NCBI RefSeq assembly: GCF_022479115.1
Contig: NZ_CP092497.1
Span: 7,254,001 to 7,318,000, forward strand
DNA from: Amycolatopsis sp. EV170708-02-1
GTDB lineage: Bacteria > Actinomycetota > Actinomycetes > Mycobacteriales > Pseudonocardiaceae
Reading direction: 5' to 3'
Length of the DNA: 64,000 nucleotides
Part shown: piece by piece, positions 44,354 to 53,260 of the stretch
Numbering within the stretch: the first letter of the stretch is position 1
Layout: each line of letters opens with the position of its first letter
The notes under the pieces: model-generated
Databases searched by the model: none
What the model was told of the DNA's origin: nothing
Seen by the model: only the letters and a program-made list of their open reading frames with translations
Position numbers and translations under genes: made by a program

Positions 44354-45457
44354 TCAGCTGTGCAACGCGCCCTGCGCGACGCGCACCGCGGGCGCGGCAG
44401 GCTTCGCGACAGCCGCGGCGGTTTCCGCCTCGGTCACGGCGGCCGACCGCACGAGACCGGCCGACTTACCGCACACCTTCTTCTTCTCTTCCGTGGTCAT
44501 CTTCTTGCCGACGGTCCTGGTCTGGCCGACGACGCCGGGCGCCGGGCCCTCACCGCTGAAGTTCCAGACGTACCACTGGTGGTGGCCCCATCGGCGCTTG
44601 TCGTACCACATGTCGTACGAGCCGTAGCCCACCCGCATCACCGGAGAGCGGTCCAGGCCCGCCCAATAGCCCGGATTCACCTCGATCCGGGTCTCGACGC
44701 TCTCGCTGGTTTCCCAGCCCCACTCCTGGCCCCACGTGCGCTTGTAGGCGACCGTCCACTGGACGAGGAACTCGAAGCCCGCGCTCACGCTGAGCTCGTT
44801 CGACACCGTGTTCTTCCCGCTGCGGGTGTCGCGTTTCCCGATCACCTGGGTGATCTTGTTGGCACTGCAGTTGAAGACCGTGTCCACCCGGCCCCAGTCA
44901 CCGTAGAAATCCTGGCCGCGCTGGTCGACGTGGGCGTTGCAGGTCTTGGTGGCGCGGCCGCAGTCCTTGAGCAGTTCGGCACGGGACGGCCCGCGCGAGT
45001 ACACGACGGAGCTGCCGAGGTCGTTCATGTTCGACCCGTAGTTGCCACTGTCGTTGGCGTACCACTCCTGGCTGGCGCCCTGGTATTCGGCGTGCTCGTA
45101 CATCGTGATGTAGCAGTTGTTGAAGGTTTTGAACGAGGAGATCCGGTCGTTCCAGGCACCGAGGAAGCCGACGGTCTGGTTGGTCCCCTCGACGCACGGC
45201 GATCCGGTGACCGCGACACTCGCGCCGCCGAAGTTCGCGTGTTCGTAGAGCACGCTGATCACCGTCGCGGACGCGCCGACCTCGCCTGCCGACGCCGCCG
45301 CGAGTGACTTCTCGGCACTGTCGAAACACCGGAACGCTCCGGTGGCCGTGTCGGCGACACAGTGTTCGTCGCGCTGTCCGGCGTTCGCCGGGACACCGCC
45401 GGCGAGACACATCACCACAGCGGCCAGGAAGGCCGCCCCGAGTCTGTACTTGTGCAC
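44354..45457 (-). CDS. Secreted beta/gamma-crystallin-like protein, possible aerolysin-like C-terminal half
   Basis: About 367 residues from GTG 45457 (AGGGAG 7 nt upstream). A signal peptide ends near VPANAGQ. Two crystallin-type Greek-key motifs (ISVLYEHANFGGASVAVTG, ITMYEHAEYQGASQEWYAND) follow, as in I36 inhibitor and streptomycete crystallin proteins. Residues about 190-300 are rich in Ser/Thr, Trp and Tyr with alternating polar strands (NTVSNELSVSAGFEFLVQW, TSESVETRIEVNPGYWAGL), recalling the pore-forming strands of aerolysin/ETX proteins. Cysteine pairs suggest disulfides. Function unknown; the toxin-like reading is inference. Confidence 0.6.
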   Translation of the reverse strand: MHKYRLGAAFLAAVVMCLAGGVPANAGQRDEHCVADTATGAFRCFDSAEKSLAAASAGEVGASATVISVLYEHANFGGASVAVTGSPCVEGTNQTVGFLGAWNDRISSFKTFNNCYITMYEHAEYQGASQEWYANDSGNYGSNMNDLGSSVVYSRGPSRAELLKDCGRATKTCNAHVDQRGQDFYGDWGRVDTVFNCSANKITQVIGKRDTRSGKNTVSNELSVSAGFEFLVQWTVAYKRTWGQEWGWETSESVETRIEVNPGYWAGLDRSPVMRVGYGSYDMWYDKRRWGHHQWYVWNFSGEGPAPGVVGQTRTVGKKMTTEEKKKVCGKSAGLVRSAAVTEAETAAAVAKPAAPAVRVAQGALHS

Positions 45458-45588
45458 GTCTGAACTCCCTGAGGAAGACGGAAAACCGACCACGACCGGA
45501 TCGGCGTCACGAGTCCACCATCGGGAAACCGGCTTGCCCATGCAGAACGACCGGCAGACTGTTGTTCGCTTACCACTGACCGGGACGG

Positions 45589-46164
45589 CTAAACCGATTC
45601 GCCGCGCTCGCGCAGATATCGCGTGTGGTCGGCCTGCTGATGGACGTCGCCGGCGTAGAAGCGTTCCGCTATGCGGTGCGCTTCGGTCTCCAGCAGCTCC
45701 AGTTGCGCGAGGAGTTCGTCAGCCGGCCGTTTGGCGGCGAACCACCACGGCAGATTCAGGTAGGTCTCCACCGAAAGCGGCAGATCCGTGCGCGCCAACC
45801 GGGTGACGGCGTGCTGGACGTCCGGATTCGCCGCCCATCGCTCCGGCCGTGAAAGCAGGTCGTCGAGCACCTCGGCGATCCGCCGCACACCGTCCACAGA
45901 GGACCCGGGCATCCGTTGCGCCCGCTCGGTCACCTTGCCCACCAACGATTCGAGGTCCGCACGGAGCTGCCCGGCCTCGGCGACGGCGTCCGCCGAGACC
46001 AGCCGGACCCGCTCGGGCGGCGCGAGCAGGGCGAACACCGCGTACAGCCCCGCGACGACCAGCGGCCACAGTCCGCCGACGACGCCGGTCAGGTAGAGAG
46101 CCAGCCCGATCAGCCCGCCGACGCAGCCGGCGAGGTTCTTCGTGGAGCCGAGGTACCCGATCAC
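45589..46164 (-). CDS. Membrane-anchored hypothetical protein of the TelA operon
   Basis: A 191-residue protein from GTG 46164, overlapping the VWA gene stop (GTGA). Two membrane helices at the N terminus (LAGCVGGLIGLALYLTGVVGGLWPLVVAGLYAVFALLA) precede a helical cytoplasmic domain. It is the last gene of the four-gene operon beginning at 50022. No family recognised. Confidence 0.65.
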   Translation of the reverse strand: MIGYLGSTKNLAGCVGGLIGLALYLTGVVGGLWPLVVAGLYAVFALLAPPERVRLVSADAVAEAGQLRADLESLVGKVTERAQRMPGSSVDGVRRIAEVLDDLLSRPERWAANPDVQHAVTRLARTDLPLSVETYLNLPWWFAAKRPADELLAQLELLETEAHRIAERFYAGDVHQQADHTRYLRERGESV

Positions 46165-47783
46165 TGGTACCCGCGGATTTCCTGGAACACCTTGGGGAGC
46201 ACGTCGCCGCGTGCGTCGAACACGTTGCCACCGGTGCGTTTCGCGACCTCGCCGAGTTCGGCGGAGTCGCCTTCGCCGAAGATCACGGTGAACACCGGGA
46301 TCTGCCGCATCGCTTCCGGCAACGACGGGAACCTCAGCTGGAAGTCCGAGAACTTGGAGCCGTTCGCGTTCTGCCCGTCGGTCATCAGCACGATGGAATT
46401 GAAGCGGTCGGGGTCGCGCGCGACCAAGGGGCCCATGATGTCGTACGCGCGCTGAAGGCTGTCGTAGATCGCCGTGCCGCCGTTCGCGTCGAGGCCCTCG
46501 GCGAAACGCTTGATCTTGTCCAAAGCGGGTTGTGGATCGCCTTCCGGGACGGTGAACGTCTCCGGACTGCCGGGCACGGTGTCGAACGGCAGCATCGTGA
46601 CCTCTTCGCGGCTGCGGAACCGGCGGTACCGCCCGGTCAGCGAACCGTCGGCGCCGGTCAGCCCGATCAGCGCGGCGCGCAGCGACTCGATCCGGTCGCC
46701 CGACATGGAACCGGAGGTGTCGAGTACGTACAGCGTCCGCGACGGCCGCCGGATCTTGTCGAAGTAGGCGCCCAGCAACGCGTCGACCGCCTGCTGCGTA
46801 GCGGGGAACGGAAGCTCCACAAGGTCCTTCTGAGCGAACTGCTGCCCCAGCGGGACCCCGGGCACGACCGGGCGGCGTTGCGTGGTCTCCATGATCTTGC
46901 GCTGGGTGTCCGGCGTCCGCAGCCGCTCGGCGAGCTTGCGGTGCGCGTCCCGCGCGTCGGAGTTCGCGCTCTGCACCAACGTCAGCGGGTAGTCCGCGGT
47001 GACGACACCGTCGGAGGGATACACCAGCGTCAGCGGTTCGGGGAGTTTCCCGCTCGCGTTCATCGACAGCAGGACGGACTCGTAGTTGATCAGCCCGTCG
47101 ACCTTCTTGCCGGGGTCCTGCCCGCTCGCCCGTCGCTGGTAGGCCTCGGAAAGCCAGCCGGACGAGCCCGCCGACATCGCCTGCGCGCTGAAGAACTCGG
47201 TCAGTTTCGGCGTGACGGAAGCGATCTGCTGCGCGTCGATCGCGTTGCCCGCCCCCGCGAGCGCCGACGCCACCCCGACGAGCGCCGAGAAACCGGAGTT
47301 CGACGCGGACGGGTCGGTCATGCCGTAGGTGAAGGCCTTCTTCCCGGCCTGCTCGGCGATCTCGCCCCAGCCCACCGGCCGCCCCGTCCAGCCGAGCCGT
47401 TGCGCGGCCGACGCGGACAGCCCGAGCACCACCGGCGAGCTCATGATCTTCACTTGCTCGCCCAGCCGTTTCGCGGCCTCCGGAACCGCCGCCGGATAGC
47501 GGTTCGACGAGAACCAGACGGCGTCGTATTGGCCGTCCACCTTGCCGTTCGCCAGCGACTCGGTGCCTTCCAGTGTCCCGGTGAACTGGAACTTGACCTT
47601 GACCCCACTGGCCGCCGCCTCCTGTTCCAGCAGCGGTTGCAGATCGGCCAGTTCGCTGCCCGCGAGTACCCGCAAGGTGCCCGCTTCGGCCTCCCCCAGG
47701 CCCGTCCCGCCTTCGCTCGAATCGCAGGAAACCAGTGACAGCGCGCAGATCGCCGCCACCGTGAGCATAGCCCAGCGTTTCAC
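46161..47783 (-). CDS. Lipoprotein with solute-binding and VWA domains
   Basis: A 540-residue lipoprotein (lipobox LVSC at residue 20) from GTG 47783. Residues about 35-320 are a type 2 extracellular solute-binding domain (LRVLAGSELADLQPLLEQEA, YDAVWFSSNRYP). Residues about 345-535 are a von Willebrand A domain with the MIDAS motif DTSGSMSGDR, later ANGGTAIYD and VLMTDGQNANG. The protein faces the outside and could couple ligand and metal binding to protein contact. It overlaps the telA-like gene upstream and the small membrane gene downstream. Confidence 0.82.
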   Translation of the reverse strand: MKRWAMLTVAAICALSLVSCDSSEGGTGLGEAEAGTLRVLAGSELADLQPLLEQEAAASGVKVKFQFTGTLEGTESLANGKVDGQYDAVWFSSNRYPAAVPEAAKRLGEQVKIMSSPVVLGLSASAAQRLGWTGRPVGWGEIAEQAGKKAFTYGMTDPSASNSGFSALVGVASALAGAGNAIDAQQIASVTPKLTEFFSAQAMSAGSSGWLSEAYQRRASGQDPGKKVDGLINYESVLLSMNASGKLPEPLTLVYPSDGVVTADYPLTLVQSANSDARDAHRKLAERLRTPDTQRKIMETTQRRPVVPGVPLGQQFAQKDLVELPFPATQQAVDALLGAYFDKIRRPSRTLYVLDTSGSMSGDRIESLRAALIGLTGADGSLTGRYRRFRSREEVTMLPFDTVPGSPETFTVPEGDPQPALDKIKRFAEGLDANGGTAIYDSLQRAYDIMGPLVARDPDRFNSIVLMTDGQNANGSKFSDFQLRFPSLPEAMRQIPVFTVIFGEGDSAELGEVAKRTGGNVFDARGDVLPKVFQEIRGYQ

Positions 47784-48934
47784 GATGCCCCCTCGGCCGC
47801 CGCCGTCTCGTGAGACCGGCGCAGATGGTCTTCGGCCCGCCGGATCTCCCCGGACAGCGCCTCCACGGTCGCCGCCATCGTCGAGACGGCCCCCGCCTTG
47901 AATTCGTCGATCGCGTCGATGCTCCGGTAGATCCGCTCGAACGACTCGCGGATCGTCGCCACCGCCACCGCCGGATCGCTGCCGGCGCGCTGGATCTCGG
48001 CGCTGCGCAGTTCCAGCATCTCCGCGTTGGCCCTGATCAGCCCGTCGGTCGTGGCCCGCACGGCCTGGACCTCGTCGAGGACGTCACGCTGCCCGGCGAG
48101 CGCCCCGCTCACCACGAGCGCGACCCGCAGCGCCGCGACCGTCGTCGACACCGCCCGTTCGATCCCGCGGATCAGCTCGTCGTTGTTGCGCCGCACCAGG
48201 TCCAGCGCCAGGTAGCCCTGCGCGCTGACGGCGAGCTGGGTCAGCAGGTCCTGATGCCGCTGCCGGATCGGATGCAGCGCGTCGGCCCGCAAGGCCTTGG
48301 CTCGCATGGGGTCGGTGAAGTCGAAGATGCCGGCCTGGCGGTCGACGGCCGTGTCGACGGCTTCGGCGAACGCGGCCGCTTCCGACAGCTTGCCGAGCGT
48401 CGCCCACAGCCGTTCTCGTTCACCCTTGAGCGCGGCGTTGTCCCGTCGCAGGACGTCTTGCCGCGCACGCAGGTCCAGGACGAGCGCGTTCACCGGCTCG
48501 TTGGCCGCGCGATAGCGGTCCAGCGCCTTCTTCGCGCTGCCCGCGACCGGGATCAGGCCCATCAGCTTGCGGCCGGTGATCGGCAGCTTCGCCGGGTCGA
48601 TCTCCGCCACGGCCCGCCGGAGCCCGGCCAGGCTCACCGTCGCCTGGTGTTGCGGTGACCCGATTTCCGCGAGTGCCCGCGTCGACCGGTCCAGCAGCGC
48701 CCCGGCGACGGTCGCCGCCGCGCGCATGTCGGACTCGCCGACCGCGAGCAGTTCGTCCAGGACTCGCGTGAAGTCCGGCGACCGTACGTCGAGCGCTTCG
48801 AGCCGCCGGGCGAAATCTTCCGCGCGCTTCGTGACTTCAGCGTGCACCTCGGGCGCGAGGGTGACCAGGCCGGCCGCCCGCTCGGCCGGGATCGCCTCCA
48901 CCGGTTCGGGTGGAGTGAGCGTGAAATCGTCCAT
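47780..48934 (-). CDS. TelA-family (toxic anion resistance) protein
   Basis: A 384-residue cytoplasmic all-helical protein of the TelA family (PF05816), linked to tellurite and envelope-stress resistance. Landmarks are PITGRKLMGLIPVAGSAKKALDRYRAANEPVNALV, LDLRARQDVLRRDNAALKGERERLW and LALDLVRRNNDELIRGIERAVSTTVAALRVALVVSGAL. The ATG shares a base with the stop of the upstream binding protein (TGATG). Context with two extracellular solute-binding proteins and a VWA domain suggests a signalling or stress complex. Confidence 0.85.
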   Translation of the reverse strand: MDDFTLTPPEPVEAIPAERAAGLVTLAPEVHAEVTKRAEDFARRLEALDVRSPDFTRVLDELLAVGESDMRAAATVAGALLDRSTRALAEIGSPQHQATVSLAGLRRAVAEIDPAKLPITGRKLMGLIPVAGSAKKALDRYRAANEPVNALVLDLRARQDVLRRDNAALKGERERLWATLGKLSEAAAFAEAVDTAVDRQAGIFDFTDPMRAKALRADALHPIRQRHQDLLTQLAVSAQGYLALDLVRRNNDELIRGIERAVSTTVAALRVALVVSGALAGQRDVLDEVQAVRATTDGLIRANAEMLELRSAEIQRAGSDPAVAVATIRESFERIYRSIDAIDEFKAGAVSTMAATVEALSGEIRRAEDHLRRSHETAAAEGAS

Positions 48935-50022
48935 CAGTACTGCTTCTTCACCGCGTCGAGCAACCGCTCCAGCGTTTCGTACGACGGCGGCTCGACGGCA
49001 TCGACCAGATCCGCGGGCACCGGCGCCTTGGCCGCGGCGACGACGTCGGCGAACAGGCGCGGGTCCCCGGTGCGGAAACCGAAGGTGGCGGCGAGTTTCC
49101 CCAGTTCCGGGTCGGTCGCGAGCAGCCTGCCCACCTGGTCGCCGTTCGGTTTCAGCGGTACGAGCGTGTGCTTGGAGTACACCGTCGGCGCGGTGTAGAG
49201 CAGGCGCATGTCCGGCCGGATCGAACCGTCGGCGCGCACCAGCCTGTCGACGAACTGCGACTCGTAGATCAGCGCCATCGGCGTCTTGCCCATCCCCGCG
49301 GCGAGATAGTCCTCGAACGGGCCCTCGGTGCTGTTCTGCGTGTAACCCTGGTCGATGAACAGCTTCGACACCGCGGGCAGCACCTTCGCCTCGGCCTCCG
49401 GCGTGCTGACCACGTTGTTCCCGTTGGCGACGAAGGAAACGATCGACAGGTACATCGCCGCCGAGTTCGATTCGCGCGGGTCCGTGGTCGTGACCAGCAC
49501 GTTCTTGCGAGCGGGGAACGCGGTGTTGCCGGGAAGCTGGTCCCAGCGCGTGCCCTTCTGCGCGAGTTCGAGGTACTTCGCGATGTCGAGCACCTGGTAC
49601 TCGCCGGCTCCCTTGCGCACGATCCCGTTGGCGCTCAAGAGGTTCACGATCGGCTCGAAGGTCGCGACCGCCATCGGCGACTGGAACGGCGTGTGCACGC
49701 CGGTCACCTGATGGTCGCGCTGGATCCGCTGCGCGGCGGGCGACGAGGACGGGAACGCGAACTCGTACTTCCCGAGGTCCATGCTCGCGATCTGCCGCGA
49801 GCCGGCGGTGTCGACCTCGACCTTCAGCCCGTGCTTGGCGAACGCGTCCGCCACCCGCTTGTCGGAGAAGAAGGCGAGCTTCTCCGAACCGATGACCCCG
49901 CGCACCGTGGTCAGATCCGTGCCCTGCGCGGTGTTCTCGTCATCGCCCCGGCCCCAGACGATCACCACGGCCACGGCCAGCAGCAGCACCACGGCCAGGC
50001 CGATCGACAGACGGCGTTTCAC
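48934..50022 (-). CDS. Membrane-anchored extracellular solute-binding-like protein
   Basis: A 362-residue protein with an uncleaved-looking N-terminal anchor (LSIGLAVVLLLAVAVVIVW) and an extracellular two-lobe domain (VRGVIGSEKLAFFSDKRVADAFAKHGLKVEVDTAGSRQIA, DPRESNSAAMYLSIVSFVANGN). No transporter genes are linked, so it more likely senses a ligand for the TelA/VWA system. It is the first gene of that operon. Confidence 0.75.
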   Translation of the reverse strand: MKRRLSIGLAVVLLLAVAVVIVWGRGDDENTAQGTDLTTVRGVIGSEKLAFFSDKRVADAFAKHGLKVEVDTAGSRQIASMDLGKYEFAFPSSSPAAQRIQRDHQVTGVHTPFQSPMAVATFEPIVNLLSANGIVRKGAGEYQVLDIAKYLELAQKGTRWDQLPGNTAFPARKNVLVTTTDPRESNSAAMYLSIVSFVANGNNVVSTPEAEAKVLPAVSKLFIDQGYTQNSTEGPFEDYLAAGMGKTPMALIYESQFVDRLVRADGSIRPDMRLLYTAPTVYSKHTLVPLKPNGDQVGRLLATDPELGKLAATFGFRTGDPRLFADVVAAAKAPVPADLVDAVEPPSYETLERLLDAVKKQY

Positions 50023-50161
50023 CGGCCCACCCCCTCGTTCACGGGCTCGATCTTTCAGCCCGTTCGACTCTTTTGACGCGCGGGCGGACCATTTCGAAGT
50101 GAACGATCGATGAACGGAAGCCGTCGGTAGTTTCTGACGAAACGCTGGGAGATAAGGGAAA

Positions 50162-51583
50162 TCAGATCACGGACTGCTCCGAGACCGGCAGGCATACGGT
50201 GAACCGCGTGTCACCCGGCGCCGAATCGACCCGGAGATCGCCCTGATGCCGTTCGACGACGATGCGCCAGGAGATGTCCAGGCCGAGCCCCGTCCCCTGC
50301 CCGACCGGTTTCGTGGTGAAGAACGGCTCGAAGATCCGCTGCCGTACCTCCGCGGGGATGCCGGGCCCGGTGTCGCCGATCTCGACGTGCACGTGATCGT
50401 CCACCCTGGACGTCCGCAGGGTCAGCGTGCCCTCGCCGCCCATGGCGCCGAGCGCGTTGTCGATGACGTTCGTCCACACCTGGTTCAGCTCGCCCGCGTA
50501 CGCCGGGATCCTCGGGATCGTGTGGTCGTACTCCTTCACCACGCGGATCCCCGGCGCGATCTTGCCCGCGAGCATCACGAGGGTCGAGTCGAGGCCTTCG
50601 TGGACGTCGATCCACTGGTGCGGGGCGCGATCCATCTGGGAGTACTGCTTGGCCTTGCCGACCAGCACCGAGATCCGGGTGGTCGAATCCTCGATCTCGC
50701 CCATCAGCATCTCGGTCTCGAGCGCGTACGCGAGCCAGCGCACGGCGCCGTCGAGGAAGGTCTCGCCGACCGAGTCGAGCAGGCGATCCAGATCGGGCAC
50801 GGTCAGGCCCGCGCGGACGTAGATGTCGGCGAGATCCCAGCCCTGGTCGATGCCGTGGTCGTCGAACCAGTCGCCGATCTCGTCCTCGCGGTCGGCCTGC
50901 TGCATCGCGGTCAGCTTCGGCGCCGACGCGACCTGTTTGACCAGCTGCTCCTGGATGTCGAGCAACTGCTCCAGCAGCGTCGGGTCGACGTTCTTCTTCG
51001 CCAGCATCGCGAGTTTGTGCCGCATCCCGGCGACCCGCTCCCGCAGCGACGCCGTCGCGCGGACGGCGGCGGCCGCCGGATTGTTGAGTTCGTGGGTCAA
51101 CCCGGCGGACAGTTCGCCGAGCGCCAGCAGCCGCCGCCGCGAACCGATGACGGTGTCGCTGTTGCGCCAGCCGAGGTACATGCCCTCCAGCAGATGCGTC
51201 GCCATCGGGAACCAGCGGCGGAACTCGGTCGCGAACTCGGCCGCGGGCAGGGTCAGGAAGGTGAGGTCGCTGACCGCGTGCACCGAAGCGCCGTACGTGT
51301 GCTCGGTCTCCTGGTGCACGAAGAACTGCGTCGCACCGCAGTACGCGCCGCGCTGGTCGGACCGGATCGTCTCGACCTCGGTGCCCCCGACGAGCCGCGT
51401 CATCCGCAGCGCGCCCGACAGCAGGAGATAGAAGCAGGTGGCCGGTTCACCCTCGCGCATGACCGTGGTGCCGCCGGTGTACTGCTCCAGCACGGCGTGT
51501 TCGTCGATCCAGTCGAGCTGCTCCTCGCTGAGGTGCTCGAAGAGGAAGAGCCCGCGCAGTTCTTCCCTGGGCAGAACGCTCAT
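50162..51583 (-). CDS. Histidine kinase with N-terminal cyclic-nucleotide-binding domain
   Basis: A 473-residue soluble kinase from ATG 51583. A cNMP-binding fold comes first (LFLFEHLSEEQLDWI, GEPATCFYLLLSGALRM). The phosphoacceptor His lies in LGELSAGLTHELNNPAAAAV, with the ATPase boxes NQVWTNVIDNALGAM, VEIGDTGPGIP and GTGLGLDI. No membrane helix. It overlaps the response-regulator fusion gene (ATGA) and is surely its partner. Confidence 0.88.
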   Translation of the reverse strand: MSVLPREELRGLFLFEHLSEEQLDWIDEHAVLEQYTGGTTVMREGEPATCFYLLLSGALRMTRLVGGTEVETIRSDQRGAYCGATQFFVHQETEHTYGASVHAVSDLTFLTLPAAEFATEFRRWFPMATHLLEGMYLGWRNSDTVIGSRRRLLALGELSAGLTHELNNPAAAAVRATASLRERVAGMRHKLAMLAKKNVDPTLLEQLLDIQEQLVKQVASAPKLTAMQQADREDEIGDWFDDHGIDQGWDLADIYVRAGLTVPDLDRLLDSVGETFLDGAVRWLAYALETEMLMGEIEDSTTRISVLVGKAKQYSQMDRAPHQWIDVHEGLDSTLVMLAGKIAPGIRVVKEYDHTIPRIPAYAGELNQVWTNVIDNALGAMGGEGTLTLRTSRVDDHVHVEIGDTGPGIPAEVRQRIFEPFFTTKPVGQGTGLGLDISWRIVVERHQGDLRVDSAPGDTRFTVCLPVSEQSVI

Positions 51584-53235
51584 TGCTCCTCCAAGTACCG
51601 GTGGACCAGGGTGACCGCCATGGCGCCTTCGCCGACGGCCGACGCGACGCGCTTCACCGACGCGGCCCGGACGTCGCCAGCCACGAAGACGCCCGGGATG
51701 GACGACTCCAGGTAGTGCGGGTCGCGGTCCAGCGGCCAGCCCGGCGGCGGGCCGCCATCGGTGAGCAGATCGGGCCCGGTGCGCACGAAACCGTGGTCGT
51801 CCCGCTGGATCTCCGTGCCGAGCCAGTCGGTGCGCGGCGCCGCGCCGATGAAGATGAACAGATGCCCGGTGGGCACGGTCTCGGTCGCGCCGCCGTTCTC
51901 GCACAGGGTCAGCCGTTCGAGGTGATCGTCGCCGTGCGCCTCGACCACGGTGGTCCGGGTGCGGACGTGGATGTTCTCGATCCCGGCGATCTGCTCGATC
52001 AGGTAATGCGACATCGACGCTTCGAGTGACTGGCCGCGGACGAGGATGGTGACGTCGGCGGCGTGTTTGGAGAAGAACACGGCCGCCTGCCCCGCCGAGT
52101 TCGCGCCGCCGACGATGTAGACGTGCTCGCCCTTGCACTCGGGCGCCTCGGTCGCGGCCGAGCCGTAGTACACGCCGCGGCCGGCGAGCTCGGCGACGCC
52201 GGGAGCCTCCAGCGCCCGGTAGGTGACGCCGCTGGCCAGCACCACGGAATGCGCGGAGATCTCGGTGCCGTCGCCGAACATGACCACGCGCGCGGAGCCG
52301 CGGGCCTCCAGGCCCACGACGTCGCGGGCGGTGAGCACTTCGGCGCCGAACTTGAGCGCCTGCCGCCGCGCGCGGTCGGTGAGCTGCGCGCCGGAAACGC
52401 CGTCCGGGAAGCCGAGGTAGTTCTCGATGCGGGAGCTGGTGCCCGCCTGCCCGCCGGTCGCCTTGCGCTCGACGATGACGGTGCGCAGCCCCTCCGACGC
52501 GCCGTACACGGCCGCCCCGAGCCCGGCGGGCCCGCCGCCGATCACGATCAGGTCGTAGAACTCCTGGGTGGGCCGGGTGGAGAGGCCGACGGCGTCGGCG
52601 AGTTCGGGCCCGGACGGCTGGCGCAGCACCGTGCCGTCCGGGGTGACCAGCACCGGGATGTCGTGCGGCGCCGCGTCCGCCGCCTCGAGGATCCGGCGGC
52701 CCTCGTCGTCGTCGACGGAGTACCAGCGGTACGGCACCGCGTTGCGCGCCAGGAAGTCGCGCAGGTGGAACGACGGCGAGGAGTACCGGTGACCGATGAG
52801 CTTGATCTCGTCGACCGGCCGCTCCCCCACCGCGCGCCACGTCTCCACCAGCGCGTCGACGACCGGATAGAGCTTCTCCTCCGGCGGGTCCCACGGCTTG
52901 AGGAGGTAGTGGTCGACGTCGACGACGTTGATCGCCTGGATCGCGGCGTCGGTGTCGGCGTAGGCGGTCAGCAGCGCGCGGCGCGCGTTCGGGAACAGGT
53001 CCATCGCCTTCTCGAGGAAGACGATGCCGTCCATCTGCGGCATCCGGTAGTCGGCGAGGATCGCGGCCACGGCGTCGCCGCGCAGCTTGATCTCGCGCAA
53101 CGCGTCGAGGGCGTCGGCACCGGAATCGGCCCGGATGATCCGGTAGTCCTTTCCGTACCTTCGGCGCAGGTCACGGGCGACCGAGCGGGATACGGCGGGA
53201 TCGTCGTCGACGGTCAACAGGATCGGCTGGCTCAC
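51580..53235 (-). CDS. Response regulator fused to thioredoxin-reductase-like flavoprotein
   Basis: A 551-residue protein from GTG 53235. Residues 1-125 are a receiver domain with phosphoacceptor Asp in ILADYRMPQMDG and Lys in YLLKPWDPP. Residues about 143-215 look like a glutaredoxin fold but have SxxS where CxxC would be (GHRYSSPSFHLRDFL). Residues about 225-551 are a thioredoxin-reductase fold with FAD motif VIGGGPAGLGAAVYG and NADPH motif YIVGGANSAGQAAVFF. The usual CxxC redox pair is missing (ATEAPECKGEH). It may act as a flavin-based signalling output of the kinase rather than as a true disulfide reductase. Confidence 0.87.
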   Translation of the reverse strand: MSQPILLTVDDDPAVSRSVARDLRRRYGKDYRIIRADSGADALDALREIKLRGDAVAAILADYRMPQMDGIVFLEKAMDLFPNARRALLTAYADTDAAIQAINVVDVDHYLLKPWDPPEEKLYPVVDALVETWRAVGERPVDEIKLIGHRYSSPSFHLRDFLARNAVPYRWYSVDDDEGRRILEAADAAPHDIPVLVTPDGTVLRQPSGPELADAVGLSTRPTQEFYDLIVIGGGPAGLGAAVYGASEGLRTVIVERKATGGQAGTSSRIENYLGFPDGVSGAQLTDRARRQALKFGAEVLTARDVVGLEARGSARVVMFGDGTEISAHSVVLASGVTYRALEAPGVAELAGRGVYYGSAATEAPECKGEHVYIVGGANSAGQAAVFFSKHAADVTILVRGQSLEASMSHYLIEQIAGIENIHVRTRTTVVEAHGDDHLERLTLCENGGATETVPTGHLFIFIGAAPRTDWLGTEIQRDDHGFVRTGPDLLTDGGPPPGWPLDRDPHYLESSIPGVFVAGDVRAASVKRVASAVGEGAMAVTLVHRYLEEQ

Positions 53236-53260
53236 CGGATCAGCCTATTACGTTGGGGGC

